This document shows, in pieces, positions 1 to 10,227 of a stretch of DNA of 64,000 nucleotides. Source of the stretch: Calamus simplicifolius. Its lineage: Eukaryota; Streptophyta; Magnoliopsida; Arecales; Arecaceae. Every line of letters starts with the position of its first letter. Position 1 is the stretch's first letter. Made by a program: the position numbers and the translations under genes. The stretch is from positions 339,920-403,919 of the forward strand of contig UESW01004012.1 of assembly GCA_900491605.1 (NCBI GenBank), in the 5' to 3' direction. The notes beneath the pieces are model-generated. The model did no database searches and was not told the origin of the DNA. It worked only from the letters and a program-made list of their open reading frames with translations.

Positions 1-1202
1 TTTCTTCAAATTTTGTGTAATTTTTGTTTGTCATAACAAATTTAGTGTTGGCTTCTTGTATTCAGTGTTCTTTTAAGGTGTGACTTTGCTGGTCAGGAAT
101 AAAATCATGCGACCTGTGGGAAAGTCATGGCCTGAATTTAAGTTCAGATGTTATGATTTTAAGCAGAAATCACTTCCATTGAAACTTTTTATGGATTTTG
201 AGCAGAACTAGTATTCTTTACTGAGATACTAAACAGATGGTTCATCAAATTTCTCTCATTTTCCTTTTTATGTCCAGCACTTAAGATGTTAGACTGAACG
301 ATGACAGAATTACATCCAGTGTTCTAGTTTGCAAAGATCAATGGATATTGTTGAGATTGACCAACAGGCCATGAGTGTTTGGCTAAATTAGCTTTCTGTT
401 ATGTTATTATTTATATCAGCTGATCCATGCTTCTAGAAATCAAGGAGAAAAGCTTATCTTGAGAATTGTTTTGTGCTTGAAAGGACATTAAATACATCTA
501 AATATTGCTCAGGTTTTCTGCAAAATAGGTACTAATGCTCTAAATCATAGCCACAAACTTATGGTAACCTTAGACTTGATAAAACAACAATTTTCATGCT
601 CTATGGGACTATTTTAAACTGCTGCAAAGCCTCTGCTACATGGAGAGTTGTTGTTTGGAAATTAATTGCCTTCATAATAATTGGTATGCTGGAATCATGT
701 CCATCATTTTTAGTAGACAAGTACAGAGAATTACATGCAGGTTTTGCTGCTACAACTTTGTGGTGATCAAGACGCCCAGGGTCATTAACTGATCAGGTAG
801 GAATAGTTAGGTATATCTTGAAGGTCATCAGCAAAATATTAGAAAATCAAGGTGAACAAAATGAAGAAAAGCCATTAATGATGGTTCCAAGTAAACCAAC
901 TTGATTGGAGAAGTTAATAGTGGTGTCTGGGCGAAACTGAGAGATATATGCTTCATGTTTAACGATAAGAGAAAGGTCATGGAAGATTGAGGTAGGCTTC
1001 ACCTTTTTGTTATAACATATCACTGTTTTCCTTTTAGCATTTGATGTTGTGCTGTATTGTTCTTACCAGAAACTGGGTCTAATCTGTTGCTGGTGCACAC
1101 TTTTGTTCAATTTGGTTTTCAGACTACTTCGAGTGAGAAAGTGATCATCAATTAGTGGCATTATTTGCAGCTGGAGATTCAATGGTTCCTCGGTGCAGCA
1201 TA
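1..1202. other. AT-rich non-coding flank of element A
   Basis: I find no coding exon, LTR or repeat that I can name here. Ignoring the 26-kb insertion at 1208-27400, this sequence is contiguous with 27406 onward, which leads within about 220 bp into a 3' splice site and the start codon of the CHY/RING E3 ligase gene. It is therefore most likely the promoter region or a 5' UTR intron of that gene. An untranslated first exon may lie here but cannot be recognised from sequence alone. Confidence 0.5.
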
Positions 1203-1207
1203 AATAT
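1203..1207. repeat. Target site duplication of element A, left copy (AATAT)
   Basis: AATAT immediately precedes the left LTR (TGTTGCCG...). The same five bases follow the right LTR end (...CCCCAACA) at 27401-27405. A 5-bp duplication is normal for Ty3/gypsy integration and shows that the two LTRs belong to one insertion. Confidence 0.9.
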
Positions 1208-1514
1208 TGTTGCCGCCGGGATCCGTCCTCCAACTCGGGCACAGTCGATCTTCTGGGGCGGCTGGGGCGGACCTGCACAGAAGTTCTCACGCGAGAGAGG
1301 CATTGGGGGTGGTCCTTCGCGGAAGACCCTCCGACGCTCAAGTCAGTAGGGGGAATCGGCGATCAACAGAAAACGGGGAGGTGGATCTCTCTGGGGAGTC
1401 TCTCTAGGGGCGGCCGATCGGGAGCTCACAAAGGGGAGCGCCGACAAACAGCAGGGGATAGTGGGAGAGTGAGTGTGAGAGTGAGCACATACCTGAGGGA
1501 ATCTGGGAGTGTCA

Positions 1515-1522
1515 TATTTATA
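1515..1522 (-). promoter_or_regulatory. TATA box in element A 3' LTR
   Basis: The minus strand reads CCTATAAATATGAC, a good plant TATA box. The equivalent site in the 5' LTR is 26763-26770. Transcription would run leftward towards the host flank. Confidence 0.6.
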
Positions 1523-1809
1523 GGTTGTTACCTGTATCTTGAGCGCCTTCTGAAAGGTTCGAGAGTTGTTAGGATACGGAGATGGATCGAATCAGGCCGT
1601 TGTGGGGCCGTTGGGATCCGTATCTTGTTTGTTAAGGGATCGACGGCTAGGAGAGCTCCTCGATGGCTTGAGATCTGATAGGCGCGTAGATCCTAGGTAG
1701 CCGTATTAGGTTCTAGACCACTTCTCAACATGATTCTTTATCTGAGATGCTGTTACGATAGGCCTAGGCTCTTCTGCGCCAGGTTCTGCGTGGGTGAGTA
1801 TCGGATCAT

Positions 1810-2300
1810 GGATCGTTCGGGAAAGACGAGCTATGGAGAAAGCCGAGCTATGAAGAAGACCGAGCTATGGAAGCTCAGAGAGAGTCGAGCTATAGAAGCC
1901 CGGAGAAGACGAGCTATGAAGAAGACGAGCTATGGAAGCTCGGAGAGAGTCGAGCTATGGAAGCTCGGAGAGAGTCGAGCTATGAAAGCCCGGAGAAGAC
2001 GAGCTACGGAAGCTCGGGGAAGCCGAGCTACGGAAGCTCGGGGGAGCCGAGCTACGGGAAGCTCGGGGAAAACGAGCTACGGGAAGCTCGGGGGAGCCGA
2101 GCTGTGGGAAGCTCGGGGGAAACGAGCTATGGGAGCTCGAGGAAGACGAGCCGCGGGAAGCTCAGGGGAGCCTAGCTATGGGAAGCTCAGGGGAGCCGAG
2201 CTATGGGAAGCTCGGGGAAGCCGAGCTATGGGAGCTCGGGGGAGCCGAGCTATGGTAAGCTCGGAGGAGCCAAGCTACGGGAAGCTCGGGAACATCATGG
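1810..2300. repeat. Minisatellite in element A 3' LTR, about 24-25 bp units
   Basis: About twenty imperfect tandem units of the type GAGCTATGGGAAGCTCGGGGGAGC are present. Each unit contains the inverted pair GAGCT/AGCTC and can fold into a small hairpin. The long Arg/Glu/Ser-rich open frames across this stretch are a by-product of the repeat and not genes. The 5' LTR copy (27065-27316) has about half as many units. Confidence 0.9.
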
Positions 2301-2372
2301 CGGGCGGGGGGACGGGGTCGGTTTAGCCTCCTCGCACGAATATTGACGCAATAACGATTTTACCCCCCAACA

Positions 2373-2764
2373 TATGCCTTCCACTCCTTAGTTCGAAGCG
2401 CAGGTTCGGGCATAGGGAGTATAAGTCCAGGTGGCATGCCTTGGATGGGACGATCCGGTTTAGACAGCCCGCGCCGTGATGCCCTAATTAATGCAGCGAG
2501 GTCATCATGCCTTCGTGGGTAAGGCTCCTCCAGGGGTGACGGTTGGGGAAACGCCACGTAGCAAATCCCGATTAACACGGTATTTGTCGAGACGGTTCCG
2601 GATGCCTCGGACGAGGTGCCTCATCTTCTCAAGATGGCTTCCTTAGGGGGAAAGCAAAGCGATAGCGGCGTTATATATATTTGCAATATCCTCTCATTCT
2701 GTTTTTTGAAGAGTCCCGTCCTCTGCAACGTTTGCCGTTTCGCCTGGTGCTTTTTCCGGCTAAG
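2373..2764. other. Element A region between 3' LTR and antisense gene
   Basis: This contains the expected polypurine tract position for the minus-strand element (GGAGTGGAAGGCATA read on the minus strand, ending at the LTR border at 2373). A plus-strand TATATATAT lies at 2672-2680. I see no supported coding sequence. Confidence 0.5.
2672..2680 (+). promoter_or_regulatory. TATA box of the antisense Transposase_28-like gene
   Basis: TATATATAT lies 85-93 bp upstream of the ATG at 2765 and on the same strand as that gene. This spacing is normal for a plant promoter with a short 5' UTR. Three other plus-strand ORFs of element A have TATA boxes at similar distances. Confidence 0.5.
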
Positions 2765-3411
2765 ATGACGATGAGCCCCGACGACGTAGCTTTGGAGATT
2801 GTTGCCGAGGATGTGGGAAAGATTTGCTAGAGGTACGGCATACCCCCAGACGTTGTCTTGCGATTGCCGGGACCTGAGCACAGGGTCTCGCGAGATCTGG
2901 AGCATGGGGTCTTCATCTACGAAGACAGTTTGAAGGCAGGCCTCCGGCTTCTTTTCATCCCTTGGTGAAGGAAATCATGACACACTACAATATCTGTCCG
3001 GCGATGGTGGCCCCAAATAGTTGGCAGAGTTTATCGAATTTATCTCGATGTGCCATCAGATTCAGATCGTCGCCATTCCCCCTATTTTCCGCGCCTGTTA
3101 TCATCTAATACCTGGAAGGAAATCGGAGTGGCCTTACATTGGACCTCGAAGGTCCTTCAACACGATTGTGGATAAGCCGTCCTCCATAAAAGGATGGAAG
3201 AGTCGATTCGTCATCGCCGAGGGGAACATTGGTTTTGGCTTCCCTCGGAGATGAGAAAATTTTGTTCGGGATGCGGAAGCGCATCCGGTTTTATCCGAGC
3301 GGGAGGAGAAAGATTTGGATATCCTCCGCAACGGCCAGGTGTTCTCGGCCAACGATTTGCTATCGGAGGGTGCTCTTTTTGCGGCCGGGCTTAGTCCTCT
3401 GGACCCGCAAG

Positions 3412-3495
3412 GTGAGTTCTCTCTTTTGTTTTCTCCGCTGTTTATTATCCAGGCGAACGTGTTTGGATTTAACTGCATACTTTCTGCTCTTGCAG
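3412..3495 (+). other. Predicted intron in the antisense gene
   Basis: The donor GCAAG|GTGAGT and the acceptor TTGCAG|CC are both strong, with a T-rich stretch before the acceptor. The exon on the left ends in a LDPQ-type motif that is also seen in the homologue in element C. Confidence 0.6.
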
Positions 3496-4601
3496 CCAAG
3501 AGGTCTGTGTTGTCAAGTCTTGTCAAGAGGAAGAGAGGCAAACGCCCGGGGGAGAGCAGCGGCGCGGAGAGAAGTAGGCCTGAGAAGAGGGCTCATACTT
3601 CCGCAAGATGCTCGCCGGATGCCGGAGTGACCACGACGGGAGCGTCGGAAGCGAAGGCGGATTTGAGGAGGACAGCTGAGATCCCTTGTCCTCCTGTGGT
3701 GGAACTATCGGATAGCTCGGATGAGATCCCATTGGCTCCTCCGGCCGCATCCCCTTTGAAAGATGAGCCGATGACGAATTCGGCGGAAGTTGTCGTTTCT
3801 GGGGGGCTTCCCCCAACCGCGGGTTTACTCCCGACCTCAGTGGGAGAGCGAGAGGGAGCGGCCGCCGTTGGTGAGGTTCGGGGGGAGGTCCTTCTTGGGC
3901 CTCCCGTAGGAGAGTTCGGGGGTAGCGACGTGGGACCGCCCGCAGCGGTTCGAGAAGCAAGCCGGATAGAGGTTCCGGCAGGGCCTGCAGAGGAGACGCA
4001 GGTGACTGTGGCCGAAGGAGACGGGTCGGGAGAGGAAGCGCAGCGAGATGAGGGTCCCACAATGGAGACTCCTTCAAAAAGGGTTTTGGGGAGGCTGGCG
4101 CATGGGTTGGCCGAAAGCGCTTGGGTTGGCCGAATTGTCTGAGGAAGCCTAAGCCAGAGCTCTGATAGAAGAGGCTAGGAGGTTGAAGGCTATTCCTTGA
4201 CACCCTACAAGGTATAGGTCTTTTTTTTTTTCTTCGGAAGCGTCCTCGTAGGAGTCCAGCCTTAGCGCCCCAACGCTAAGTCAGCCTCACCAGATTGCGC
4301 ATGCAAAAACACCCCCACACAACCAAACACACCACACCAAGAATACAGCTATTACGGGAAAACTCCCAACCCCTTTATTAATAATAAATCAAGAGGATAC
4401 AAGATGATGAAATCACAAAACTCCCTCACCCTGCCTTAGGCTACAAAGTACCAACCCGCAGCCCATTGAACACTCCAGGAGATCCTCCTCAGCAAGTGCT
4501 CGTGCTCCTCCTTCCTCCTCACGCTCGCTACACAAAGTGGATGAAGAAGACTTGAACCCTTCTCTTGGATTCTTCGAATACTCCCATGGATGACCCGGGG
4601 T

Positions 4602-4611
4602 CCTCCTTAAA
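4602..4611 (-). promoter_or_regulatory. TATA-like box in element B LTR
   Basis: The minus strand reads CCTATTTAAGGAGG. It is followed on that strand by a region holding AATAAA-like motifs, as expected for U3 then R. Only the left arm's 3' LTR survives, so this promoter would now read away from B into element A. Confidence 0.4.
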
Positions 4612-4649
4612 TAGGCGCCGACTCCCCTTGCCTTTGATGGTAATCCACG

Positions 4650-4885
4650 CCATGGATAGTAGGTTAGGAGGATAAGGCAAGACTCCCTTAAATCTCTCCT
4701 TAAATCTCTCCCTTAACCGATTGGTTGCTGGCGGGGATAGAAGGTTAGGAGGATAAGGTAAGATCCCCCTAAAATCTTGCTGATCGGTTGCCAATCTGCT
4801 CGCTTCCTTCCTGATTTGAAAATCCTTCTAGAATCTTGCTGATCGGTTGCCAATCTGCTCCCGCCTTCCTGATTTGGAAATCCGC
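4650..4885. repeat. Short tandem duplications in element B LTR
   Basis: Two imperfect copies of GATAGNAGGTTAGGAGGATAAGG lie about 80 bp apart (about 4654 and 4733). Two copies of a segment AATCTTGCTGATCGGTTGCC...CTTCCTGATTTGGAAATCC lie about 60 bp apart (about 4771 and 4831). Confidence 0.7.
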
Positions 4886-5501
4886 CAGCCGGGCGCGCGC
4901 ACATGCGCACCCGCCATCCGCTCGGTCCTCCTAAAATCTGGGTGCATGATCTGCGCCCGGTCTTTAGCGCTCGCCTTCCTCAAATCTGGGCGCATAATTT
5001 GTGCCCGGATTTGATGCTCGCCCAGCTCGCCCGCTAGCCGGGTTGAGCGCACGCCGGGCTGTCCTCCTGCCAGCCCGCGCGCCCATCATCGCACCAGGGA
5101 CCGCGCGTTGGGTTAGCCTCCTGCCATCCCGTGCGCATTGCGCCATTTGCCACGCCAAAGCGAAAAATCCATTTAGCATAGGACATCCTCCGGTCTTGGC
5201 CATTACTCGCCGTGCTGAAATCCGGCATGCTTGATGCTAAGTCCGCGCACGCCGTCGCGTCTGGGAATGGACATGCATCTGGCCATGGCGCGCAGCTCGC
5301 CAACCTTGCTCGCCGCTACGCCTCGCTGATATGGAGCTCGTCAACCTCACGCGCTCCATGGTTGACTGTGCGCATCCCATCGCACTGTCAGCTTCCAACC
5401 TCGCAAGCCCTCGGAAGCTTGCTTTGCCCGTGCCTGCGCGCACGCGGGCTGCGTCATGGCCCTCCTGGCCGTGCGCTTTACTGGGGCGGTGACAATCCTC
5501 C

Positions 5502-6725
5502 CCCACCTGAAGGCGCTGACGTCCCCGTCGCGCTCTCCCGCAAGTAGGCCTGAATGTCGTCTTCGAATTGCCAAAGTTCATCTGACCGCCTCCAGGTGGC
5601 ATCGGTTGTATCCTCTCCATGCCACTGAACCAAGTACTCTGTGTACTGGGGTCCCTGACTTGTGCCTACCTTCCTGTCCGCTAGGATCCTCTTGATTCTC
5701 CTTGCAAACCTTGGTCGGATGGCAGGGCGCAGCCTGCCAGGCACCTCTATCTCATCTGGCGTCAAGTCTCCATGGTAGGGTTTTAAAAAGCTGACATGGA
5801 AGACTGGGTGGATCTTCAATCTTGCCGGTAATGCTAGCTTGTAGGCCACCTCTCCCACATGCCTGATAACCTTGAATGGGTCATCGTACCTTGGTAGAAG
5901 AGCCTTGTGAAACTTGCGTTTTGTAGACTTTCTCATAAGATATGGCGTGATCTTCAGCATCACCAAATCCCCAACTTGGAATTCTACTTGCCGCCGATGC
6001 GCGTCCGCGCGCATCTTCATCTGCATAGCCGCTCGCACGAGGCTGTCGCGTGCCTTAGCGATGCGCTCGGTCCTGTCCCGTGCAAAGAGATGTGCCGCGG
6101 GGCATGGTCCGTCATAAGAACGCGCCACCTCTAAGGGTGTCCTAGGTTGATAACCTAGACACAATTCAGCTGGACTTTCATCTGTTACTGAAGAACGGTT
6201 AAGATTATAAGAAAATTGTGCCGCATCCAACAACTCCAACCAATTGCGCTGACTCGCGGTCACAAAGTGCCGCAAGTATTCCTCGAGCAAGGCGTTCACC
6301 CTTTCGGTTTGGCCGTCCGTCTGGGGGTGATACGCTGTGGAGAACTTCAAATCTGTGCCCACAATTTGAAAAGGAGTGGTCCAGAATTTACCCGTGAAAC
6401 GGACGTCGCGGTCGCTGATAATATCACCTGGTAAGCTGAAGTATTTGACGACATTGGCGAAGAACAGCACCGCGCACATCTCAGCTGTGCATGTCTCGGG
6501 TACAGCCATAAAGATAGCATATTTTGAGAACCTGTCGACCACCACGAAGATAGCTTGCTTGCCGTCCACCTCCGGGAACCCCATGATGAAGTCCATTGAG
6601 ACAGACGCCCACGGTCGAGCCGGGACTGGAAAAGGCTGCAATAGTCCCGCCGGCCGCTTACGCTCCACCTTGTCCATCTGGCACGTCAAACAGCTGCGCA
6701 CATAGGCTTCCACGTCTCTCCACAT
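5502..6725 (-). pseudogene. Left arm integrase core with chromodomain
   Basis: An open frame encodes the end of the integrase zinc finger (CLTCQMDK), the catalytic core (VVDRFSKYAIF; second Asp in SDRDVRF; Glu in TDGQTERVNALLEEYLRHF), a GPY-like stretch (LLPRYDDPFKVI) and a C-terminal chromodomain (YLVQWHGEDTTDATW). The chromodomain is thought to steer chromovirus integration to modified histones. The upstream half of the zinc finger is separated by a stop/frameshift near 6735, so the full pol polyprotein is broken. The right arm has the same module with different lesions. Confidence 0.85.
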
Positions 6726-6741
6726 CTTTGGTCAGTAGAAG

Positions 6742-7401
6742 TCACGAGATAGAAGAGCGTACATCCGTTCCATGCCCAGATGTCCCGCCCACTGAGTCAT
6801 GGGACTCTTTCAAAAGGTCACGCCGCAGGGCTTCATTCCTCGGCACGACCAACCTGCCTCCCTTTGCGCGAAGCAGTCCATCCTGGATCCAGAAGCGTCT
6901 CACCTTGCCGCTCGATGTGTCGCGCATCAGCCTCGCATACTCCGTGTCCGTCTGGGCTGCCTCCCGAACACGATCGCTGATGCTCGCCTGGATAGTGGCC
7001 ACAGCAGCCACATACTCCTGCACAACTTGGCGGCTGAGGGCGTCGGCCACTTGATTTTGACGTCCGGGCCGATGCTCCCAATCGAAGTTGAACTCCGCCA
7101 AATATTCCTGCCATCGAGCTTGCTTTGGTGTCAACTTGCGCTGAGTCTTGAAGTAGGTATTGGCGACGTTGTCGGTGATGATTTTGAACTTTGTCCCCAA
7201 CAAATAATGGCGCCATACCTCCAAGCAGTGAATGATCGCCGCCATCTCCTTTTCATCTGCTGAGTACCTCGTCTCTGCATCTTTGAATTTTCGGCTTTCA
7301 TAGGCCACAGGGTGGCCGGCGTGGATCAATACTCCGTCAAGCGCACGGTCGGATGCATCCGTGTGCACTTCAAATGGCTCCTCTAATCTGGGTAGCTGCA
7401 A
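6742..7401 (-). pseudogene. Left arm RNase H and start of integrase
   Basis: The RNase H motif FEVHTDASDRALDGVLI contains the first catalytic Asp, and HCLEVWRHYLLG and TDNVANTYF follow. The HRPGRQNQVADALSR motif closes the domain. The frame ends in the integrase zinc finger, where the H-H part is frameshifted (SHDSVGGTSGHG instead of SHDSKWAGHPG in the right arm). Confidence 0.85.
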
Positions 7402-7461
7402 GACTGGTTCTGTAGAAAGCGCCGCCTTCAGCTTATCGAAGGCTCCCTCGCAGTCTGAGGA

Positions 7462-8112
7462 TCAATCCAACCTTCGCTCTTTCTTGAGCAAATCGGTCAA
7501 GGGGCTTGCTAAAGCCGAGTATCCCTTGATAAACCTCGGGTAATAGTTAGCGAGCCCTAGGAATGATCGCAACTCGCTAACTGCAGTGGGTGCTGGCCAG
7601 TCCAGGATGGCCCGGACCTTGGCACTGTCCATCCGAATTGCGCCATGGCCAACAATGTGCCCGAGAAAAGAAATCTCGGTTTGTGCAAATTCGCACTTCT
7701 CCCTCTTGATGTAGAGACGGTGCTCCCGAAGTCTTCGTAGCACCCGCCTCAGATGCTCCACATGCTGTTACAGATCTCCACTGTAGATAACTATGTTGTC
7801 TAGGTAGACAACGACAAAGTCATCCAGGAAGTCATATAAGACATCCGTCATCAGGTTGCAGAAGGTGGCTGGCGCGTTGGTTAGGCCGAAGGGTATGACT
7901 AGGAACTCGAATGAGCCGTACCTAGTCATACACGTCGTTTTTGACTCGTCACCTGGCGCAATTCGCACCTGCCAGTAGCCGGAGCGAAGATCTAGCTTGC
8001 TGAAGTACTCCGCCTTCGCGAGCCGGTCAAAAAGGTCTGCTGCATTAGGCACCGGATATCGGTTCTTCACAGTAACCTTGTTGAGCGCGCGGTAGTCCAC
8101 GCACATCCTCAA
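7462..8112 (-). pseudogene. Left arm reverse transcriptase (palm/fingers)
   Basis: Two abutting frames (7462-7761 and 7768-8112) separated by an in-frame stop encode the RT core: MRMCVDYRALNKVT, LDLRSGYWQVRI, PFGLTNAPATF and the active-site box. Here the box reads YLDN instead of YLDD, so the second catalytic Asp is lost. The right arm keeps YLDD. RT needs both Asp residues for polymerisation, so this copy is inactive even apart from the stops. Confidence 0.85.
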
Positions 8113-9731
8113 TGATCCATCCTTCTTCCTTGAAAAAGAACGGGTGCTCCGTATGGCGCGCGAGATGGTTGAATCAGTCCCGCGGCCAATAGCTCGTCCA
8201 GCTGAGAACGCAACTCCTTCAGTTCAGCCGGACCTATGTGATAGGGAGCCTTTGCTGGAGCACGTGCACCTGGTTCCAGCTCGATGCGGTGGTCGTGCGC
8301 GCGCCTTGGTGGAAGCTCCTTCGGTAGTTCTCCCGGCATCAAGTCGGCAAACTCCTTCAAAACCTCCCCCACCTGCGCGGGCACCATCTCTGCCTCCTTC
8401 GTCTCGGGCTGAACTTGGATCAGTGCTGTAACATAGGTTTGATCTCCTTTGCGTAGGCCTTTGTTGATCTGCTTAGCGGATAGCAACCCGCTACTTGGAA
8501 CTTTGCTCTCTTTTGTGCCGGACCGCGCGCGCTGATCTGCCTTTGTACGCGGCCTGACACCTTGCTGGGCATCCTTCTGCTGAGTAGTGGGCGCCGACCC
8601 TCTACTCTCCTTTGGCACACCCTCCTCGGTAGGGCGCACCTCAGTGGGTGGCGGCGATGTTGATACAAATCCGGCGCAGTCCTCCAGACCGATCATCAAT
8701 CCACCAAGATGTGGCAAGATCATTGCCTTGGCCGCCTTCAGAAACTCCAAGCCAAGGATGATCTGGAAATCATCTAAGGGAATCACCATCAGTTTGCACG
8801 GCCCCTTCCACGGGCCAAGCTCCATGTCAACTGTGGTAAGGCCGTCTACTCTTGCTGCTCTCGAGTTGATAGTCTTTATAAGGGTAGCGCAGGTGGAATT
8901 CCGCAACCCTAACTCCTTCGCAACATCATTGGCGATGAAGATATCGGTAGCACCCGTGTCGATCATGGCCCTCAGCTCGTGGCCATTTACTTTCACCTTT
9001 GCAAAAAGAAGCCCCTTGCAGGATGTCGGCTTCTTGGTGACAAGCACGTTAAGTGCCTGCAACGGGTATACCCGGGAGGGCTCTTCGTCATCGCTGGTCT
9101 CCTCGACCAATTGGGGGATTAAGGCCGTGAGCTTGCTCTTCTTTGGGCAGTCTTTTGCCCGATGTGGGCCTCCACAAATGAAGCACCCTGAAGGCCGCTC
9201 GACATTGGCCGTGGTATCGTTCGATGGTAGAAGTGGACCCTTCTCTTTTCGGACTACCGCCTTCTTCTTCTTCTTCTTTTCTTTCTTGAGAAGTAGCGGC
9301 TTGCCCTCCTTGGCTTTGGCTTTGCCTTTGCCTTTATCACCAAGGGCGGCGGTGGGCGCCATGGAGCGGAAGTCGATGAGGCTTTCGGCAGCAGCCATCG
9401 CCGAGTTGAGATCTTTCACTCCTTGTCTTCGTAGCTCCACTTGTGCCCAATTCTGCAACCCCGACGTAAAGTTGAATAGCTTGTCGGCCTCGGACATGTA
9501 TGGTATGTCAAGCAACAAGGAACTGAATTCCTTGACATAGTCCCGAATGGAACCAGTCTGCTTCAGTTTCTTCAGTTGAACCCTCGCAACCCATATAACG
9601 TTGTGAGGGAGGAACTGGATCTTCAACTCCTCCTTCAAGGCTTCCCATGAAGTAATCCCTGGCCTTCCGGCATTGCGATCCTCCACACTGCGAGTACGCC
9701 ACCATAGTTTGGTGTCACCGGCTAAGAACAA
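8109..9731 (-). pseudogene. Left arm gag C-terminal half, zinc knuckle, protease and start of RT (540-residue ORF)
   Basis: The longest open frame in the element. In order: retrotransposon gag core (LWWRTRS, WEALKEELKIQFLP, DYVKEFSSLLLDIP); a Lys-rich linker; a CCHC knuckle with shortened spacing (CFICGGPHRAKDC); the aspartic protease motif MIDTGATDIFI with ILGLEFL later; and the RT entry segment PKELPPRRAHDHRIELEPG. It runs out at a frameshift just before the RT core (8109). The upstream gag N-terminus (9747-10167) is in a neighbouring frame after a stop. Gag packages RNA and protease matures the polyprotein in the element's life cycle. Confidence 0.85.
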
Positions 9732-9746
9732 ACTTGCGAGGCGGAT

Positions 9747-10167
9747 TTACCGCGCCTCGGGTATGTCCATGGCTGAGAAATACTCCTCCAAATCCCATAC
9801 AAAGTTCTTCAGCTCTTTGGCGTTGTGCGCGCCGCTGAAGGGCTTTGGCTCGGGAACCCGGATCTGGGATGGGTGAGGATGATCCGCCCGGGACTGGCGC
9901 GTGCCCTCACGCCGAATTGTCTCCACTTCGCTCGCCAACTCCCGTACGCGGTTGAGTAGCTCCTCCACAAGGGCATCACGCCCTTCCTCCCTTTGGCCTT
10001 GATCGGCAGAACTCGGCCCGGCTCCATTGTCAGAAGCCTCCGAGATCTTTTGTTGAAGTTGCTTGATCTGTTGCTCCTGCTCCACAGATCTAGTGACCAG
10101 ATCTGAAAATCCATCCTCGGGAGGGATCCCGATTATGGACTCGATCCTCGCTATGCGATCGTGTTGC
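9747..10167 (-). pseudogene. Left arm gag N-terminal part
   Basis: It encodes HGEQHDRIARIESI...DGFSDLVTRSVEQEQQIKQLQQ (coiled coil) and then PKPFSGAHNAKELKNFVWDL, the start of the gag core. The open frame continues across the spacer into the right arm (to 10292), but that extension is antisense right-arm sequence and not part of the gene. The true gag start and all 5' leader and LTR sequence are missing from both arms. Confidence 0.75.
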
Positions 10168-10216
10168 TCACCATGGTGGATTATGGATTGGCTATGAACG
10201 AGGCGTAGGCCCGTGT
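10168..10216. other. 49-bp spacer at the centre of the inverted repeat
   Basis: This is the only non-paired sequence between the two arms. It contains a small palindrome of its own (CCATGG). It has no LTR, PBS or TATA element. It probably holds the breakpoint where the two inverted copies were joined, or a remnant of the gag 5' end from one arm. Confidence 0.8.
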
Positions 10217-10227
10217 GCAACACGGAT

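Larger units (their letters stand above)
1208..2372 (-). repeat. Element A 3' LTR (1165 bp)
   Basis: It starts TGTTG and ends CAACA and matches 26466-27400 over its whole length. The plus-strand left edge is the end of U5, because gag-pol runs on the minus strand. It carries a TATA-like box (minus strand, 1515-1522) and an expanded GAGCT...AGCTC minisatellite at 1810-2300. The 230-bp excess over the other LTR is accounted for by this array. Confidence 0.93.
4217..5494 (-). repeat. Element B LTR (single copy)
   Basis: The minus strand begins TGTCACCGCC directly after the polypurine run AGGTGGGGGAGGA. The plus-strand right edge ...GGCGGTGACA is at 5494. Inside, a minus-strand TATTTAAGG lies at about 4602-4611 and a possible poly(A) signal (AATAAA, minus) at about 4376-4390. 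Short tandem duplications are at about 4650-4880. The left edge is approximate (4217-4260). There is no second LTR in the window to compare with. Confidence 0.7.
5494..10167 (-). repeat. Left arm of the element B inverted repeat
   Basis: This arm is the reverse complement of 10217-14888 along its full length, with scattered substitutions and small indels. Its inner edge is GTGTTGC (10161-10167), which pairs with GCAACAC (10217-10223). Its outer edge is AATCC at 5494-5498, the polypurine tract border. Confidence 0.93.

Noticed and set aside
1730..2326. A 198-codon open frame rich in RAM/ELWKLGESR repeats
   Set aside because: It is the translation of the LTR minisatellite, lacks any domain, and similar frames exist in other phases and in the other LTR.
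3523..4203. Minus-strand 226-codon proline/serine-rich ORF
   Set aside because: It lies opposite the Transposase_28-like gene and reflects its GC-rich codons. No homologue exists in the matching part of element C.
8587..9540. A 317-codon plus-strand ORF opposite gag-protease of element B
   Set aside because: It is the shadow of the minus-strand gag-protease frame; its mirror image appears as minus-strand shadows in the right arm. No domain is seen.
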